From: Gaiellasilicea sp963811885
Lineage (GTDB): Bacteria; Actinomycetota; Thermoleophilia; Gaiellales; Gaiellaceae
NCBI GenBank assembly: GCA_963811885.1
Contig: CAWETB010000015.1
Coordinates: 310,001-374,000, forward strand
Length of the DNA stretch: 64,000 nucleotides
Direction of reading: 5' to 3'
Shown: positions 1 to 9,874 of the stretch, one piece after another
How positions within the stretch are numbered: position 1 is the first letter of the stretch
Layout: the number at the start of each line of letters is the position of its first letter
The notes under the pieces: model-generated
The model's database searches: none
Told to the model about the DNA's origin: nothing
Seen by the model: the letters and a program-made list of their open reading frames with translations, nothing else
Position numbers and translations under genes: made by a program

Positions 1-1
1 C

Positions 2-343
2 GTCGCCGACCCGGCGGAGATGAAGGGCGGCCTCGACGAGGTCAGCCTGCCGAACTTCGTCGCCGCTGCCACTGGCGCGGTCGAGCGCTCGGGTGCGAAG
101 CTGGAGGATGTGTCCTACCTCTGCGGGATCCACATGAAGCGCTCGATGCACGACGCGATCGTCGACGCGCTCGGCGGCCCGCGCGCGGCGTATCTCGACG
201 ACACCGGCCACATGAGCGGCGTCGACTCGCTGCTCGCGCTCGACCGGGCGTCGCGGGCCGGCGAGCTCTCGGAGGGCGATCTCGTCCTGCTGCTGGCGGC
301 GGGGACGGGCTACACCTGGGCGGCGTCGGTGGTCCGATGGTGA
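2..343 (+). CDS. 3-oxoacyl-ACP synthase III-like protein, C-terminal part
   Basis: Open from the left edge, so only about the last 113 residues are present. The sequence looks like the C-terminal thiolase-fold half of KAS III/FabH-type condensing enzymes: an IHMKRSMHDAIVDALG helix sits where these enzymes carry the catalytic His helix. It is followed by a DDTGHMSGVDSLLALD segment and a GDLVLLLAAGTGYTWAAS strand typical of the family's end. The usual Asn of the GNT motif is not seen in this stretch (GHMSG instead), so it may be a specialised acyl transferase-like KAS III rather than FabH itself. The stop overlaps the start of the MaoC gene by 7 bp, which suggests translational coupling and a shared acyl-CoA pathway. 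Confidence 0.7.
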   Translation, partial: VADPAEMKGGLDEVSLPNFVAAATGAVERSGAKLEDVSYLCGIHMKRSMHDAIVDALGGPRAAYLDDTGHMSGVDSLLALDRASRAGELSEGDLVLLLAAGTGYTWAASVVRW

Positions 344-774
344 TCGAGGACCTGATCGGGCAGGAGCTCGTCTCGGAGTGGCGGTCGATCGAGCAGGAGC
401 GGATCGACGAGTTCGCGCACGCCACCGACGACCCGCAGTGGATCCACACCGACCCGGAGGCCGCCGCGGCGGGGCCGTTCGGGACGACGATCGCGCACGG
501 GTTCCTGACGCTCTCGCTCGTCGTGCCGATGTTCGCGGAGGCGCTGCCGCCGCTCGAGGGGTACGGGATGACGCTCAACTACGGGCTCAACCGGGTCCGC
601 TTCACCTCGCCGGTGCCGTCCGGGGCGCGCATCCGGGGCCGCTTCCGGGTCGAGGACGTCGAGGACGTCGCCTTCGGCAAGCAGGCCCGTGTCGCCGCGA
701 CGATCGAGCTCGAGGGGCAGGAGAAGCCTGCCTGCGTCGCGGAGGCGCTCTTCCGCTTCCTCAATCCAGCGTGA
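337..774 (+). CDS. MaoC-family (R)-specific enoyl-CoA hydratase-like protein
   Basis: 145 residues, the usual length of single hot-dog MaoC/NodN proteins. The hydratase motif is clear: ATDDPQWIHTDPE (Asp and His of the catalytic loop) followed by GPFGTTIAHGFLTLSL. Such enzymes hydrate trans-2-enoyl-CoA or dehydrate (R)-3-hydroxyacyl-CoA in the cytoplasm. Overlap with the upstream KAS III-like gene indicates an operon in which a condensing enzyme and a hydratase act on the same acyl chain. Its 3' end overlaps the convergent MBL gene by 14 bp. Starts at ATG 337. Confidence 0.88.
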   Translation: MVIEDLIGQELVSEWRSIEQERIDEFAHATDDPQWIHTDPEAAAAGPFGTTIAHGFLTLSLVVPMFAEALPPLEGYGMTLNYGLNRVRFTSPVPSGARIRGRFRVEDVEDVAFGKQARVAATIELEGQEKPACVAEALFRFLNPA

Positions 775-1471
775 GCCGCTCGCCCAGCCGCAGGACGCGG
801 TAGGCCTGGCCGAGCCGCTCGCACTCGGCGACGAATGCGTCCGGTGACGCCGTGTTGAACTCGAACATGTCGTAGTGGCACGGGACGGCGAGCGCCGCGT
901 CGACCGTCTGCGCGAGCCGCGCCGCCTCCGGCCCGTCGAGGTTGCCGAGCTTGCCGTTGATCGGGAGGAAGGCCACGTCGACGCCGCGGACGCCGGGGTC
1001 GATCCAGCTCGTGTCGCCCGAGTGATAGAGGCGACGCGGGCCTGCCTCGATCACGAAGCCGACGCAGTGCCCGCCGTAATGCATGGCGGGGACGGCCTCG
1101 ACGCGAAAGCCGCCGACCTCGATCGTCTCGCCCTCCGAGATCGCGGTCACCTCGCCGCCGCTCCTTTCGCGGGCGAGCTCGACGATGCCGGCCGGAGCGA
1201 CGAGCGGCGCGCCGATCGCGCGCAGCGTCTCGCCGTCGAGGTGGTCGGTGTGGCCGTGCGTCGAGAGCACGACGTCGACGAACGCGAGCTGCTCGGGCGC
1301 GACGACACGCGGGTGCATCCGGACATGCGGCGTCTCGGTGCCCTCGTACTTCGCGGTCAGCGAGTCGGAGAGATAGGGATCGACGAGCAGGTGCCGGCCC
1401 TCGTGACCGATGAGGAAACCGCTCTGCCCGAGCCACCAGATGTGGGTGCCGGCGGCGGAGGGCTCGATCAC
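761..1471 (-). CDS. MBL-fold metal-dependent hydrolase (UlaG-like)
   Basis: 236 residues. The metallo-beta-lactamase signature STHGHTDHLD (HxHxDH) gives the metal site. Further ligands are the His in AMHYGGH and the Asp in YHSGDTSW, with a final CHYDMFEFN His near the end. The N-terminal WWLGQSGFLI and VDPYLSDS are typical of the UlaG/RomA-like branch, which includes lactonases and phosphodiesterases; the substrate cannot be told from sequence. The ATG overlaps the stop of the upstream MetE-like gene by 4 bp (ATGA), so the two are co-translated on the minus strand. Confidence 0.85.
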   Translation of the reverse strand: MIEPSAAGTHIWWLGQSGFLIGHEGRHLLVDPYLSDSLTAKYEGTETPHVRMHPRVVAPEQLAFVDVVLSTHGHTDHLDGETLRAIGAPLVAPAGIVELARERSGGEVTAISEGETIEVGGFRVEAVPAMHYGGHCVGFVIEAGPRRLYHSGDTSWIDPGVRGVDVAFLPINGKLGNLDGPEAARLAQTVDAALAVPCHYDMFEFNTASPDAFVAECERLGQAYRVLRLGERLTLD

Positions 1472-2472
1472 AGCTCGTCGCGGACGAGCCGGACGCCGGC
1501 GACGAGGTTCGCGAGCTTCCGCTTCGCCGCCCAGCGCGCCGTCTGGCTGAGGCCGCAGTCGGTCGAGAAGGCGAGCCGCTCGGGCGGCGCCAGCTCGGCG
1601 AACCGGCGGACGCGCGCGGCCACGTCCTCTGGCGTCTCGACGTAGTAGCTCTTGACGTCGATCACGCCGACGGCGACGTCCTTCGTCTCGGCGATCGTGC
1701 CGACGAGCTCGGCCTCGGCGAGCTCGCGGCTCGCCATCTCGAGGTGGATCTCGTCGACGGCGACGCCGAGGAAGGCGGGGAAGAGCGGCGCGTACTGCCG
1801 CGGCGCGACGGCGCGGCCCTTGTAGTTGCCGAAGCAGAGATGCGTCGAGAGCCGCGCCCGGCCCACCACCGGCGCCACCGTGCGGTTGAAGAGGTCGACA
1901 AGCCGCTCCGGGTCCTCGCGGTGCGCGTAGCAGCTCATCGAGGGCTCGTCGATCGCGATCTCGGCGCAGCCCGCGTCGGCGAGCGCGACGAGCTCCGCCT
2001 GCACGATCGGGAGCAGCGCCTCGGCGGTCTCCCAGCGCTCCCCTTCCAGCCGCCCGGCGAGCGTGTACGGGCCGGGTACCGCCACTTTCAGCGTCGGGCC
2101 GGGAGGCGCGACGCGACGCAGACGCTCGAACTCCTCGACCGTGCCGAGGCCGCGCGGGGCGGCGAGCTCGCCGACGATCCGGTGCTTCGCGCGCTGGTCG
2201 TGCGCAGGCGGGCCGAAGCGGCGCGGCGTCTCGCCCTGCTCGATCCCGTCGATGAAGCCGTAGAAGCCGAGGTTGAAGTCGAGCCGCGTCTGCTCGCCGT
2301 CCGAGATCGCATCCAGCCCGGCCGCGACCTGGTCGTGCACGGCCGCGATCACCGCGTCCTCCTGCAACTCGGCGATGTCGTCAGGCCCGAAGTCGGCGAG
2401 GTTCGCGGCCGCGTGCTCGAGCCAGCCGGGGAACGGATAGCTGCCGATCACGGTCGTGCGGAGCGCCGTCAT
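1468..2472 (-). CDS. Cobalamin-independent methionine synthase (MetE C-terminal domain) family protein
   Basis: 334 residues, matching the single-domain core MetE-like proteins rather than the ~750-residue full MetE. It begins with the family hallmark TTVIGSYPFP and has a DxGEQTRLDF segment, an EIAIDEPSM strand, the zinc-binding STHLCFGNY His/Cys pair and a second Cys in FSTDCGL. These would bind zinc and a thiol substrate. The missing N-terminal half means the folate and thiol donors may differ from MetE, so a methyltransferase or related C-S activity is inferred. First gene of a two-gene minus-strand operon with the MBL hydrolase. Its start lies only 17 bp from the divergent deoC start. Confidence 0.8.
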   Translation of the reverse strand: MTALRTTVIGSYPFPGWLEHAAANLADFGPDDIAELQEDAVIAAVHDQVAAGLDAISDGEQTRLDFNLGFYGFIDGIEQGETPRRFGPPAHDQRAKHRIVGELAAPRGLGTVEEFERLRRVAPPGPTLKVAVPGPYTLAGRLEGERWETAEALLPIVQAELVALADAGCAEIAIDEPSMSCYAHREDPERLVDLFNRTVAPVVGRARLSTHLCFGNYKGRAVAPRQYAPLFPAFLGVAVDEIHLEMASRELAEAELVGTIAETKDVAVGVIDVKSYYVETPEDVAARVRRFAELAPPERLAFSTDCGLSQTARWAAKRKLANLVAGVRLVRDEL

Positions 2473-2489
2473 TGCCGTATCCTCGCATC

Positions 2490-3216
2490 ATGGTTGAGGC
2501 CAACAGAGTCGGGATCGAGACCCTGGAGTACCGCGACGTCGCGAAGACGATCGACCACTCGCTGCTCCGCCCCGAGCTCGACCTCGCCACGGTGCGCGAG
2601 GGCGTCGAGCTCGCCGTCCGCTACGACGTCGCCTCGGCCACGGTCCGACCGGCGGACGTCGCCGACGGCGGCCGAGTTGGTCGCCGGCTCCGACGTGCTC
2701 GTCTCGACCGTCGTCGGCTTCCCGCACGGCAGCCACACGACGCAGACGAAGGCCGCGGAGACGGCCGAGCTGATCGCCGCCGGCGCCGACGAGATCGACA
2801 TGGTGCTGAACATCGGCCGCCTGATCTCGGGCGACGACGCGTACGTCGAGCAGGACATCCGCGCGGTCGTGGAGGCCGCTCAGGGACGGCTCGTGAAGGT
2901 GATCTTCGAGAACGCCTACCTCGACGACGCGCAGAAGATCCGCGCCTGCGAGCTGACCGCTGCCGCCGGCGCAGGCTTCGTCAAGACGTCGACGGGCTTC
3001 GCCCCCTCCGGCGCCACGCTCGAGGACCTGAAGCTGATGCGCGAGCACAGCCCGGCTCACATCCAGGTGAAGGCGGCCGGCGGCGTCCGCACGCTCGACG
3101 CGCTGCTCGACGTCATGAACGTCGGCGTCACCCGCATCGGCGCGACCGCCACCGAGACGATCCTCGAGGACTTCAAGGCACGCAAGGCCGCGCTAGCCAC
3201 GGCCGGCGCCGCGTAG
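2490..3216 (+). CDS. deoC: Deoxyribose-phosphate aldolase (frameshifted)
   Basis: DeoC-type class I aldolase (TIM barrel) that cleaves 2-deoxyribose-5-phosphate to glyceraldehyde-3-phosphate and acetaldehyde. The N-terminal IDHSLLRPELD and VRPADVA motifs are in one frame. From about 2672 the homology continues in another: VVGFPHG, EIDMVLNIG, KVIFENAYL, FVKTSTGFAPSGAT with the Schiff-base Lys, KAAGGVRT and RIGATAT. A single-base change near 2665-2675 in a GC run explains the shift, so this is either a sequencing indel or a recent lesion. The 3' end overlaps the convergent ROK kinase gene by 24 bp. With the neighbouring sugar genes it suggests pentose or deoxysugar breakdown. Confidence 0.85.
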
Positions 3217-3991
3217 CGCCGCACCGACGGCGCCCGCTCGCACGCTGAGCTCCGCCTGCACGATCTCGACCGGGACCGAGACGAACACCCGCCGCTCGAC
3301 CTCCCGCCGCAGCGGCTCGAGCAGCTTCTCGCCGACGGAGCCGACGCCGCCGCCGACCACGACGCGGTCGGGGGCGAGCAGGACGATCGCGTTCGCGACG
3401 CCGATTCCGAGCAGCTGCCCGGCCCGCCGCAGCCGACGCTCGGCCAGGGCCTCCCGCACGTACGCCTCGAGGCAGCCGTGGTTGCCGCACGTGCAGCTGC
3501 GGGCCTTTCTCGCCGATCGTGACGTGCCCGATCTCGCCGGCGCGACCTGCACGGCCCTCGTGGAGGCGGCCGCCGACCGTGATGCCGCCGCCGACGCCCG
3601 TGCCGATCGCGACGAACACGGCCGTGTCGCAGCCGCGTGCGGCGCCGAGCTCCGACTCGGCCAGGGCGAAGGCGCGGGCGTCGTTGATCAGCGCCGTCGG
3701 CGCTTCGAGAGCCTCCGCGAGGCGCGGCACGACCGGGACGCCGGGCCAGCCGCCGGGCATGTTCGTGAGGAAGGTCGTCGTCCCGCTCGCGGCGTCGAAG
3801 AGGCCGGGCACCCCGATGCCGACGGTGTCGACCGGACCCGCCTCGCGGCCGGCGGCCACGAGCCTGCCGATGACGCCGTCGGGCCCCTCGGCGGCGCGGG
3901 TCTCGAGCCGTCCGTCGGCCGTGACCTCGTCCCCTTCGAGGACGACCCACTTGATGTACGTCGCGCCGAGATCGAGCCCGAGGTGCCTCAC
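3193..3991 (-). CDS. ROK-family sugar kinase (frameshifted)
   Basis: ROK kinase of about 265 residues with no DNA-binding head. In order: the phosphate-binding GLDLGATYIKWVVL, GIGVPGLFD, the catalytic ALINDARAFALAE Asp, and the GTGVGGGI glycine loop. Then come GRAGEIGHVTI and the zinc motif CTCGNHGCLEAY, which lies in a different frame because of a one-base shift near 3500. The end (VVVGGGVGSVGEKLLEPL) is also typical. GTG start at 3991 overlaps the stop of the upstream SDR gene (GTGA). Such enzymes phosphorylate glucose, ManNAc, fructose or related sugars with ATP; the substrate here is unknown. Confidence 0.83.
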
Positions 3992-4680
3992 CGGACCGCC
4001 CAGCCGCCGTCGACGGTGAGCACGGTGCCGGTGACGAACGGCGCCGTCGCGAGATAGAGCGCCGCGCCGGCGACGTCCTCGGTCCGGCCGAAGTCGCCCG
4101 TCAGCGGGTGGAGCTCGGGCAGCCGCGCGACGATGCCGGGGTCGGACTGCGCCCGAAGGCTCATCGGCGTCGCGATCAGGCCGGGCGCGATCGCGTTGAC
4201 GCGGATCCCGTCGCGGCCGTAGTGGTAGGCCATCGCACGGGTGAGCGTGATGATCCCGCCCTTGCTCACCTGGTAGGCGTGCGTTGTGAAGTCGTCGTCC
4301 CCGGCCATCATCCCCATCACCGAGGAGAGGTTGACGATCGCGCCGCCGCCGGCCGTTCGCAGGAGCGGGATCGCGTGCTTCGAGCAGAGGAAGACGCTCC
4401 GCAGGTTCGTGTCGAGGACCGCATCCCACGCCTCGACGGTGCACTCGTCGACGGGGCCGTCGCCGAGCGAGCGGCCGCTGATGCCGGCGCCGTTGAAGAG
4501 CACGTCGAGCCGGTCGAGGGCGGCGAAGAACGACTCGACCTCCTCGGGCTGGGTCAGGTCGGCCTCGTCACGGTCGAGCCCGATCACCTCGGCGCCCGCG
4601 TCGGCGAACGCCGTCGCGACGGCGCCGCCGATCCCGCCGGCCGAGCCGGTGACGACTGCAACCTTCCCTGAGAGCTGCAC
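3988..4680 (-). CDS. Short-chain dehydrogenase/reductase
   Basis: 230 residues, classical SDR. The Rossmann motif TGSAGGIGGAVA follows the first strand; then LFNGAGISG, the catalytic Ser in IVNLSSVMG, the YQVSKGG active site (YxxxK) and IRVNAIAPGLIATPM. LTVDGGWAVR closes the chain. It oxidises or reduces a hydroxyl with NAD(P)H; the neighbours suggest a sugar or polyol substrate. It is the first gene of a minus-strand pair with the ROK kinase and is divergent, with a 41-bp gap, from the Gfo/Idh/MocA oxidoreductase. Confidence 0.88.
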   Translation of the reverse strand: MQLSGKVAVVTGSAGGIGGAVATAFADAGAEVIGLDRDEADLTQPEEVESFFAALDRLDVLFNGAGISGRSLGDGPVDECTVEAWDAVLDTNLRSVFLCSKHAIPLLRTAGGGAIVNLSSVMGMMAGDDDFTTHAYQVSKGGIITLTRAMAYHYGRDGIRVNAIAPGLIATPMSLRAQSDPGIVARLPELHPLTGDFGRTEDVAGAALYLATAPFVTGTVLTVDGGWAVR

Positions 4681-4721
4681 GGCGCATCGATCCTCTCACG
4701 CGGGTTAGATTCGACGAAGGG

Positions 4722-5858
<1,137 letters not shown>

Positions 5859-5862
<4 letters not shown>

Positions 5863-6767
5863 AGCTCGGCTTCCTCACCGCCGCGCTGCCCGACCTCTCA
5901 CTCGACCAGGTCGCAGCCTGGGCGTCCAGCGAGGGCTTCGAGTCGCTCGAGGTCGCGTGCTGGCCCGGCGGCGGAGGAGAGCGGCGGCGCTACGCGGGCG
6001 TCACCCACATCGACGTCGACTCCTTCGATCCGGGCGAGGTGCGCGACATCCTCGACCGGCACGGGCTCGAGATCTCCTCGCTCGCGTACTACCCGAACAA
6101 CCTCCATCCGGACGACGCGCACCGCGAGGAGGTCAACGGCCACCTGCGCAAGGTCGTCGACGCCGCGGCCGCGCTCGGCGTCGAGGTCGTCGGCACCTTC
6201 GTCGGCAACGACAAGGACCGGCCACTGACGGAGAACCTGGAGCGCTTCCGCCGGATCTGGCCCGATCTCGTCAGCCACGCGAGCGGCCAGGGCGTGAAGA
6301 TCGCGATCGAGAACTGCCCGATGATCTTCAGCGAGGACGAGTGGCCCGGCGGCAACAACCTCGCCTGGTCGCCCGCGATCTGGGAGCAGATGTTCGAGGC
6401 GATCCCGGACGAGGGCTTCGGGCTCAACCTCGATCCCTCGCACCTCGTCTGGCTGATGATCGACTACGAGCGCGCCGTCTACGACTTCGCCGACCGGATC
6501 TTCCACGTCCACGCCAAGGACCTCGAGGTGCGCCGCGACGGCCTCTACCGGCACGGCACCTTCTCCGCCGGGATGGGCTGGCAGGTGCCGCGGCTGCCCG
6601 GGCTGGGGGAGGTGGACTGGTCGCGCTTCGTCTCGGCGCTCTACGCCGTCGGCTACGACCGCTGGATCTCGATCGAGCACGAGGACCGGCGCTTCGAGGG
6701 CGACGAGGAGCTCGTCAAGCGCGGGTTCCTGCTGGCGCGGAACGCGCTCCGCCCGCTGATCGTCTGA
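5859..6767 (+). CDS. Sugar phosphate isomerase/epimerase (xylose isomerase-like TIM barrel)
   Basis: 302 residues. AP endonuclease family 2-type barrel: MKLGFLTAALPDLS at the start, IAIENCPM with a metal-binding Glu, GLNLDPSHLVW with Asp and His, FHVHAKD and the final ISIEHED Glu. These residues form the divalent-metal centre used for aldose-ketose isomerisation or epimerisation. Start GTG 5859 overlaps the oxidoreductase stop (GTGA). IolE/IolI-type or 3-keto-sugar isomerase roles are both possible given the MocA-type partner; the exact substrate is inferred only from context. Confidence 0.87.
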
Positions 6768-6769
6768 GC

Positions 6770-7758
6770 GTGAGGGATCTCCCGAACGACATCGAGACAG
6801 ACGCCGTGGTCGGGGCTCTGGCCGCCGGCTGGGCGTTCAAGGCCGACGCGATCGAGTATGCGGCCGTCGGCGCCGGGAGCTATCACTGGATCGCGTCGGA
6901 TGCCGTCGGGCGCGCGCCGGTTCGTCACCGTCGACGACCTCGACCACAAGGCGTGGCTCGGGGAGACGCGCGACGCCGCCCGCGACGCGCTCGGCCGCGC
7001 CTTCGACACCGCCGTCGCGCTCCGGCAGGCCGGGCTCGAATTCGTCGTCGCGCCGATCCCGAATGGCGGCGGCGAGTCGTTGCGGCGGATCGGAGAGCGC
7101 CACACGGTCGCGGTCTTCCCCTTCGTGGACGGCGAGGGCGGCCGCTGGGGCCCGTACGAGCCCGGCGCGCGTGCCGCTGTCGTCTCGATGCTCGCCGAGC
7201 TTGCACCATGCGACGCCCGTCGGCTCCGTGCGCACCGTCGGCCTCGAGCTGACCGGCCGCGGCGTGCTCGAGGCGGCGCTCCGAGACGTGAACGAGACCT
7301 GGTCGGGCGGGCCGCTCTCCGAGCCGGCGCGGCAGGCGTTCTCGAGCCACGCCGACGACGTGCCCGCGTTCCTCGCGCTGGCCGACCGTCTCGCCGCCGC
7401 GGTCGAGCAGCGCGGGGCCGCGATGGTGGTCACGCACGGCGAGCCGCACGCGGGGAACGTGCTGCGCACCGACGAGGGTCACGTCCTCGTCGACTGGGAC
7501 ACCGTCGCGCTCGGCCCTCGCGAGCGCGACCTCTGGTGGCTCGCGGACGAGCCCGGCGACCTCGCCGCCTACACCGCTCTCAGCGGCCACGAGGTCGACC
7601 CCGACGCGGTGGCGTTCTTCCGGCTGGCATGGGATCTCAACGACGTCGCCCAGTACCTCAGCGTCCTCCGCCTACCCCACGTCGAGAGCGAGGACACGCT
7701 CGACGCCTACGCGGGCGTGACGCGGTGCATGCCGAGCCGCGAGCGGTGGCTGGATTGA
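6770..7758 (+). CDS. Aminoglycoside/homoserine phosphotransferase-family protein (two frameshifts)
   Basis: Kinase-like small-molecule phosphotransferase of about 330 residues spread over three frames. The N-terminal part (AVVGALAAGWAFKADAIEYAAVGAGSYHW) gives the nucleotide-binding lobe. Shifts near 6905 and 7205 separate VFPFVDGEGGRWG from the catalytic loop VVTHGEPHAGNVL (HGxxxxxN). VLVDWDTVALGPRERDLWWL then carries the metal-binding Asp. The GTG start lies 2 bp after the isomerase stop, so it is the last gene of the sugar operon. The real acceptor is unknown; sugar kinase or antibiotic kinase are both possible. Confidence 0.8.
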
Positions 7759-7880
7759 CGACTGGCTGACGACGTCAGGTGAGAGCACGGTCGCGCAGGC
7801 CGCGGATGCCTTGTTATCGGATCAGGCCGTCAGCCTCTGCCACCGCGTGATCGGTGAATGAGATGAGGGCGGAATGCTGG

Positions 7881-8651
7881 TCATGCACATCGGCGCGGTA
7901 GGTCGCTCGGGCTTCGTTGATAATGCACATCGGCGCGGTAGGTCGCTCGGGCTTCGTTGATGTAGCTCGACCACTCTGGGTATCTGGCTGCGGCCCAGGC
8001 CGCCGCCTCGTCCTTTGTCGTCTGCTCGCCTGTTGCAAGAGCGTAAAGGGCGCGGCAGAGCGTCATCACCACGTAGCCCTGGTGCGCGGGAACGTAGGCG
8101 ACCCACGGCGCACGAACTCTGCTCGGCCACTCGCTCAGCAGGGCTTCCACAGCGTGCCTGTAGGCACCGGGGCTGACCGTCGGGCCGAGATCAAGCGGTG
8201 GAGGACCGAGAATTGTCTCGCCCTGTGTGGTCACGCTGTGCCAGTCGAGGGTCGAGTCAAAGCCTACGTCCCGTATCTGAAGCGGCTCGCCGGGGTTGAT
8301 CACGGCGATGCGGCCGCTCGGGCGATCACCGAACGTTCGCAGCACCCCGCGATCCACGTATGCGACCTCAACGCGCTCGACCCAGGCAGGCCGCTCGGAC
8401 ACGAAGGCGTCGTGGAGACTTCTCAGTGACTCAAGCTGCTGCCCCTCTTCGACCTCGGCCGCGACGATCGCCATCAGGTCAAGGTCGCTCTTGCCGGGGT
8501 AGAACGCGCCTGCGGCAAGCGAACCGAACAGGTACAGCCCATGCAGATCTGAGCCGAAGTGACTGACTATCGCAGACGTCAGTTGCTTCAGCGTCTCCCG
8601 TGCACCCGTCGCGGCGGCGTCGCCCATAGGCGGACATCTTGCCGTCGACAT
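7881..8651 (-). CDS. Aminoglycoside nucleotidyltransferase (AadA/ANT(3'')-like) with altered C-terminus
   Basis: About 256 residues. The nucleotidyltransferase motif GSLAAGAFYPGKSDLDLMAIV (GSxxxG...SDxD) is intact and is followed by an AadA-type helical domain (APWVAYVPAHQGYVVMTLCR, YALATGEQTTKDEAAAWA). AadA-type enzymes adenylylate streptomycin and spectinomycin. A 40-bp tandem duplication at 7884-7960 shifts the frame after ATYRADVH. The single-copy frame would have continued to about 7814 with a different tail, so the present end is probably non-native. ATG 8651 could be replaced by ATG 8627. First gene of the repeat-bounded run; a copy of the directional repeat lies 30 bp upstream of its start. 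Confidence 0.8.
   Translation of the reverse strand: MSTARCPPMGDAAATGARETLKQLTSAIVSHFGSDLHGLYLFGSLAAGAFYPGKSDLDLMAIVAAEVEEGQQLESLRSLHDAFVSERPAWVERVEVAYVDRGVLRTFGDRPSGRIAVINPGEPLQIRDVGFDSTLDWHSVTTQGETILGPPPLDLGPTVSPGAYRHAVEALLSEWPSRVRAPWVAYVPAHQGYVVMTLCRALYALATGEQTTKDEAAAWAAARYPEWSSYINEARATYRADVHYQRSPSDLPRRCA
7884..7960. repeat. 40-bp tandem duplication inside the nucleotidyltransferase gene
   Basis: Two nearly perfect direct copies (7884-7920 and 7924-7960) begin GCACATCGGCGCGG and end GCTTCGTTGA, with a 40-bp period. Since 40 is not a multiple of three, the copy nearer the stop shifts the reading frame of the minus-strand gene. Either a slippage event or an assembly artefact. Confidence 0.95.
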
Positions 8652-8680
8652 GGCAACCTCGACGCAGCAGCCTGTCCCGC

Positions 8681-8710
8681 TCAGGCGTCATTCCCGAACA
8701 CTGGCCCACG
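8681..8710 (+). repeat. Directional intergenic repeat, copy 1
   Basis: Near-consensus copy: TCAGGCGTCATTCCC then GAACACTGGCCCACG. Upstream GCCTG (8670-8674) pairs with CAGGC of the repeat (8682-8686) across a 7-nt loop. Lies between two divergent gene starts. Confidence 0.95.
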
Positions 8711-8762
8711 CTGTGGTTATTGCGCGTTGGCGATCACCGCAACAGGCTGTACGGTCAACAGC

Positions 8763-9167
8763 GTGAGCGCAGAACACATCGTTGTGCGTGAGCCGACCGA
8801 CGTCATGCTCGTGCGAGTCGCAGACGAGCTGTCGGAGATCCAGCGTGCGTGGGCATCGTTCGAAGCTGCGGTCGGTCTCCGCGGACGCAAGTTCTACGGA
8901 GCGTTCGACCCGGTGACGGCCAGCTACAGCGTCTGCGCTGTACTTCGACCGGGAGATGATCCGTCCGATTTTGGCGCGGAGCGTGGGACGCTCCCCGGCG
9001 GGCGTTACGCGTGTGTCCGTCTCCACGGCGAGCCTCCCGGTGTCTACGCGAAGATCGGGCCGACTGCGGAGCGCCTCGCGCAGCGGGCCGACGCCGATCA
9101 CACACGCCCGACCTTGGAGTACTACCGCCGTCACGATCTCATCGACGTCCTCGTGCCGGTCGTTTGA
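8763..9167 (+). CDS. GyrI-like small-molecule-binding domain protein
   Basis: 134 residues from GTG 8763. The pattern of the GyrI-like/SOUL effector-binding fold is visible: an N-terminal strand VVREPTDVMLVRV, a middle FYGAFDPVTASYSVCAVL, the typical GGRYACVRLHGEPPG turn and a closing RPTLEYYRRHDLIDVLVPV. Stand-alone members bind or hydrolyse small cyclic or toxic compounds, or resemble gyrase-inhibitor modulators. There is no HTH domain, so it is not an AraC or MerR regulator here. It fills one repeat-bounded unit: copy 1 ends 52 bp before it and copy 2 begins 20 bp after its stop. Confidence 0.8.
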   Translation: MSAEHIVVREPTDVMLVRVADELSEIQRAWASFEAAVGLRGRKFYGAFDPVTASYSVCAVLRPGDDPSDFGAERGTLPGGRYACVRLHGEPPGVYAKIGPTAERLAQRADADHTRPTLEYYRRHDLIDVLVPVV

Positions 9168-9187
9168 CCGGAGTCGCGAGGACTCGC

Positions 9188-9221
9188 TCAGGGGACATTC
9201 CCGAACACTGGCGCAGACGAG
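9188..9221 (+). repeat. Directional intergenic repeat, copy 2
   Basis: Variant with GGGGACATT instead of GGCGTCATT; then CCCGAACACTGGCGCAGACGA. It follows a GAGTC/GACTC hairpin downstream of the GyrI-like gene and lies 33 bp before the cupin start. Confidence 0.93.
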
Positions 9222-9254
9222 ATAGCCGTCGCTTGGACTGCGAGAATCTGCTGC

Positions 9255-9800
9255 GTGAACGAAGCGAGGCTTGAGGACGCTGGCTCCGGGCTTGCCCCCG
9301 TCACGGAGGGTTGGTTTGTCGTCAACGTGCGCGATGCCGAGTGGTTCTCGTCGGAGACGAGGGGCGCGGCGTGTTGGTTCGCCAACGAGTACGGCGAGTC
9401 AGCGATCGAGTTCGCACAGTTCGGAATCAATGTGACCGTCCTCGAGCCCGGCCAGAGCAGCGTCTACCACGCCGAGGCGAATCAGGAGGCCTTCCTCGTT
9501 CTGGCCGGTGAGTGCAGGCTGCTCGTCGAGGGCGAGGAGCGAGTCCTCCGAGCCTGGGACTTCTTTCATTCACCTCCCTGGACGGAGCATGCCTTCGTGG
9601 GAGCTGGCAATGCCCCGTGTGTGGTCCTGATGGTTGGCGCGCGCGTAAGTCCGGAAGTGCGGTATCCGGTGTCAGACCTCGCAGCACGCTACGGCGCGAG
9701 TGTGGAGCAGGAGACATCCGATCCGGAGCAGGTATATGCGACGGCCGAGAGGTTCCGGCGACGGCGGCCGTCGTACTGGTCACGGCTGCCTTGGGGCTAG
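9255..9800 (+). CDS. Cupin-domain protein
   Basis: 181 residues from GTG 9255. The cupin barrel covers roughly residues 55-130: INVTVLEPGQSSVYHAEANQEAFLVLAGE gives motif 1 with its Glu, and LRAWDFFHSPPWTEHAFVGAG gives motif 2 with His. Metal-binding His residues are partly replaced, so it may bind a ligand rather than catalyse. The C-terminal tail (VSDLAARYGASVEQETSDPEQVY) is helical. Cytoplasmic, no signal peptide. Sits alone in one repeat-bounded unit. Confidence 0.85.
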   Translation: MNEARLEDAGSGLAPVTEGWFVVNVRDAEWFSSETRGAACWFANEYGESAIEFAQFGINVTVLEPGQSSVYHAEANQEAFLVLAGECRLLVEGEERVLRAWDFFHSPPWTEHAFVGAGNAPCVVLMVGARVSPEVRYPVSDLAARYGASVEQETSDPEQVYATAERFRRRRPSYWSRLPWG

Positions 9801-9818
9801 AGGCGTTCGCGGTAGCCG

Positions 9819-9848
9819 TCAGGCGTCATTCCCGAACACTGGCCCACG
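9819..9848 (+). repeat. Directional intergenic repeat, copy 3
   Basis: Exact consensus left half TCAGGCGTCATTCCC and right half GAACACTGGCCCACG, 18 bp after the cupin stop and 26 bp from the stop of the opposing membrane-protein gene. A GGCTA/TAGCC stem precedes it. Confidence 0.95.
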
Positions 9849-9874
9849 TGAACGGCCACGTCCATGAGCTGCGC

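Noticed and set aside
1744..2471. Long + strand frame antisense to the MetE-like gene
   Set aside because: High GC leaves antisense frames open; it lacks family motifs until it enters the real deoC frame.
7775..7804. TCAGGTGAGAGCACGG... as a further repeat copy left of the first array
   Set aside because: Only the two ends resemble the consensus; the core is absent, so it was not counted.
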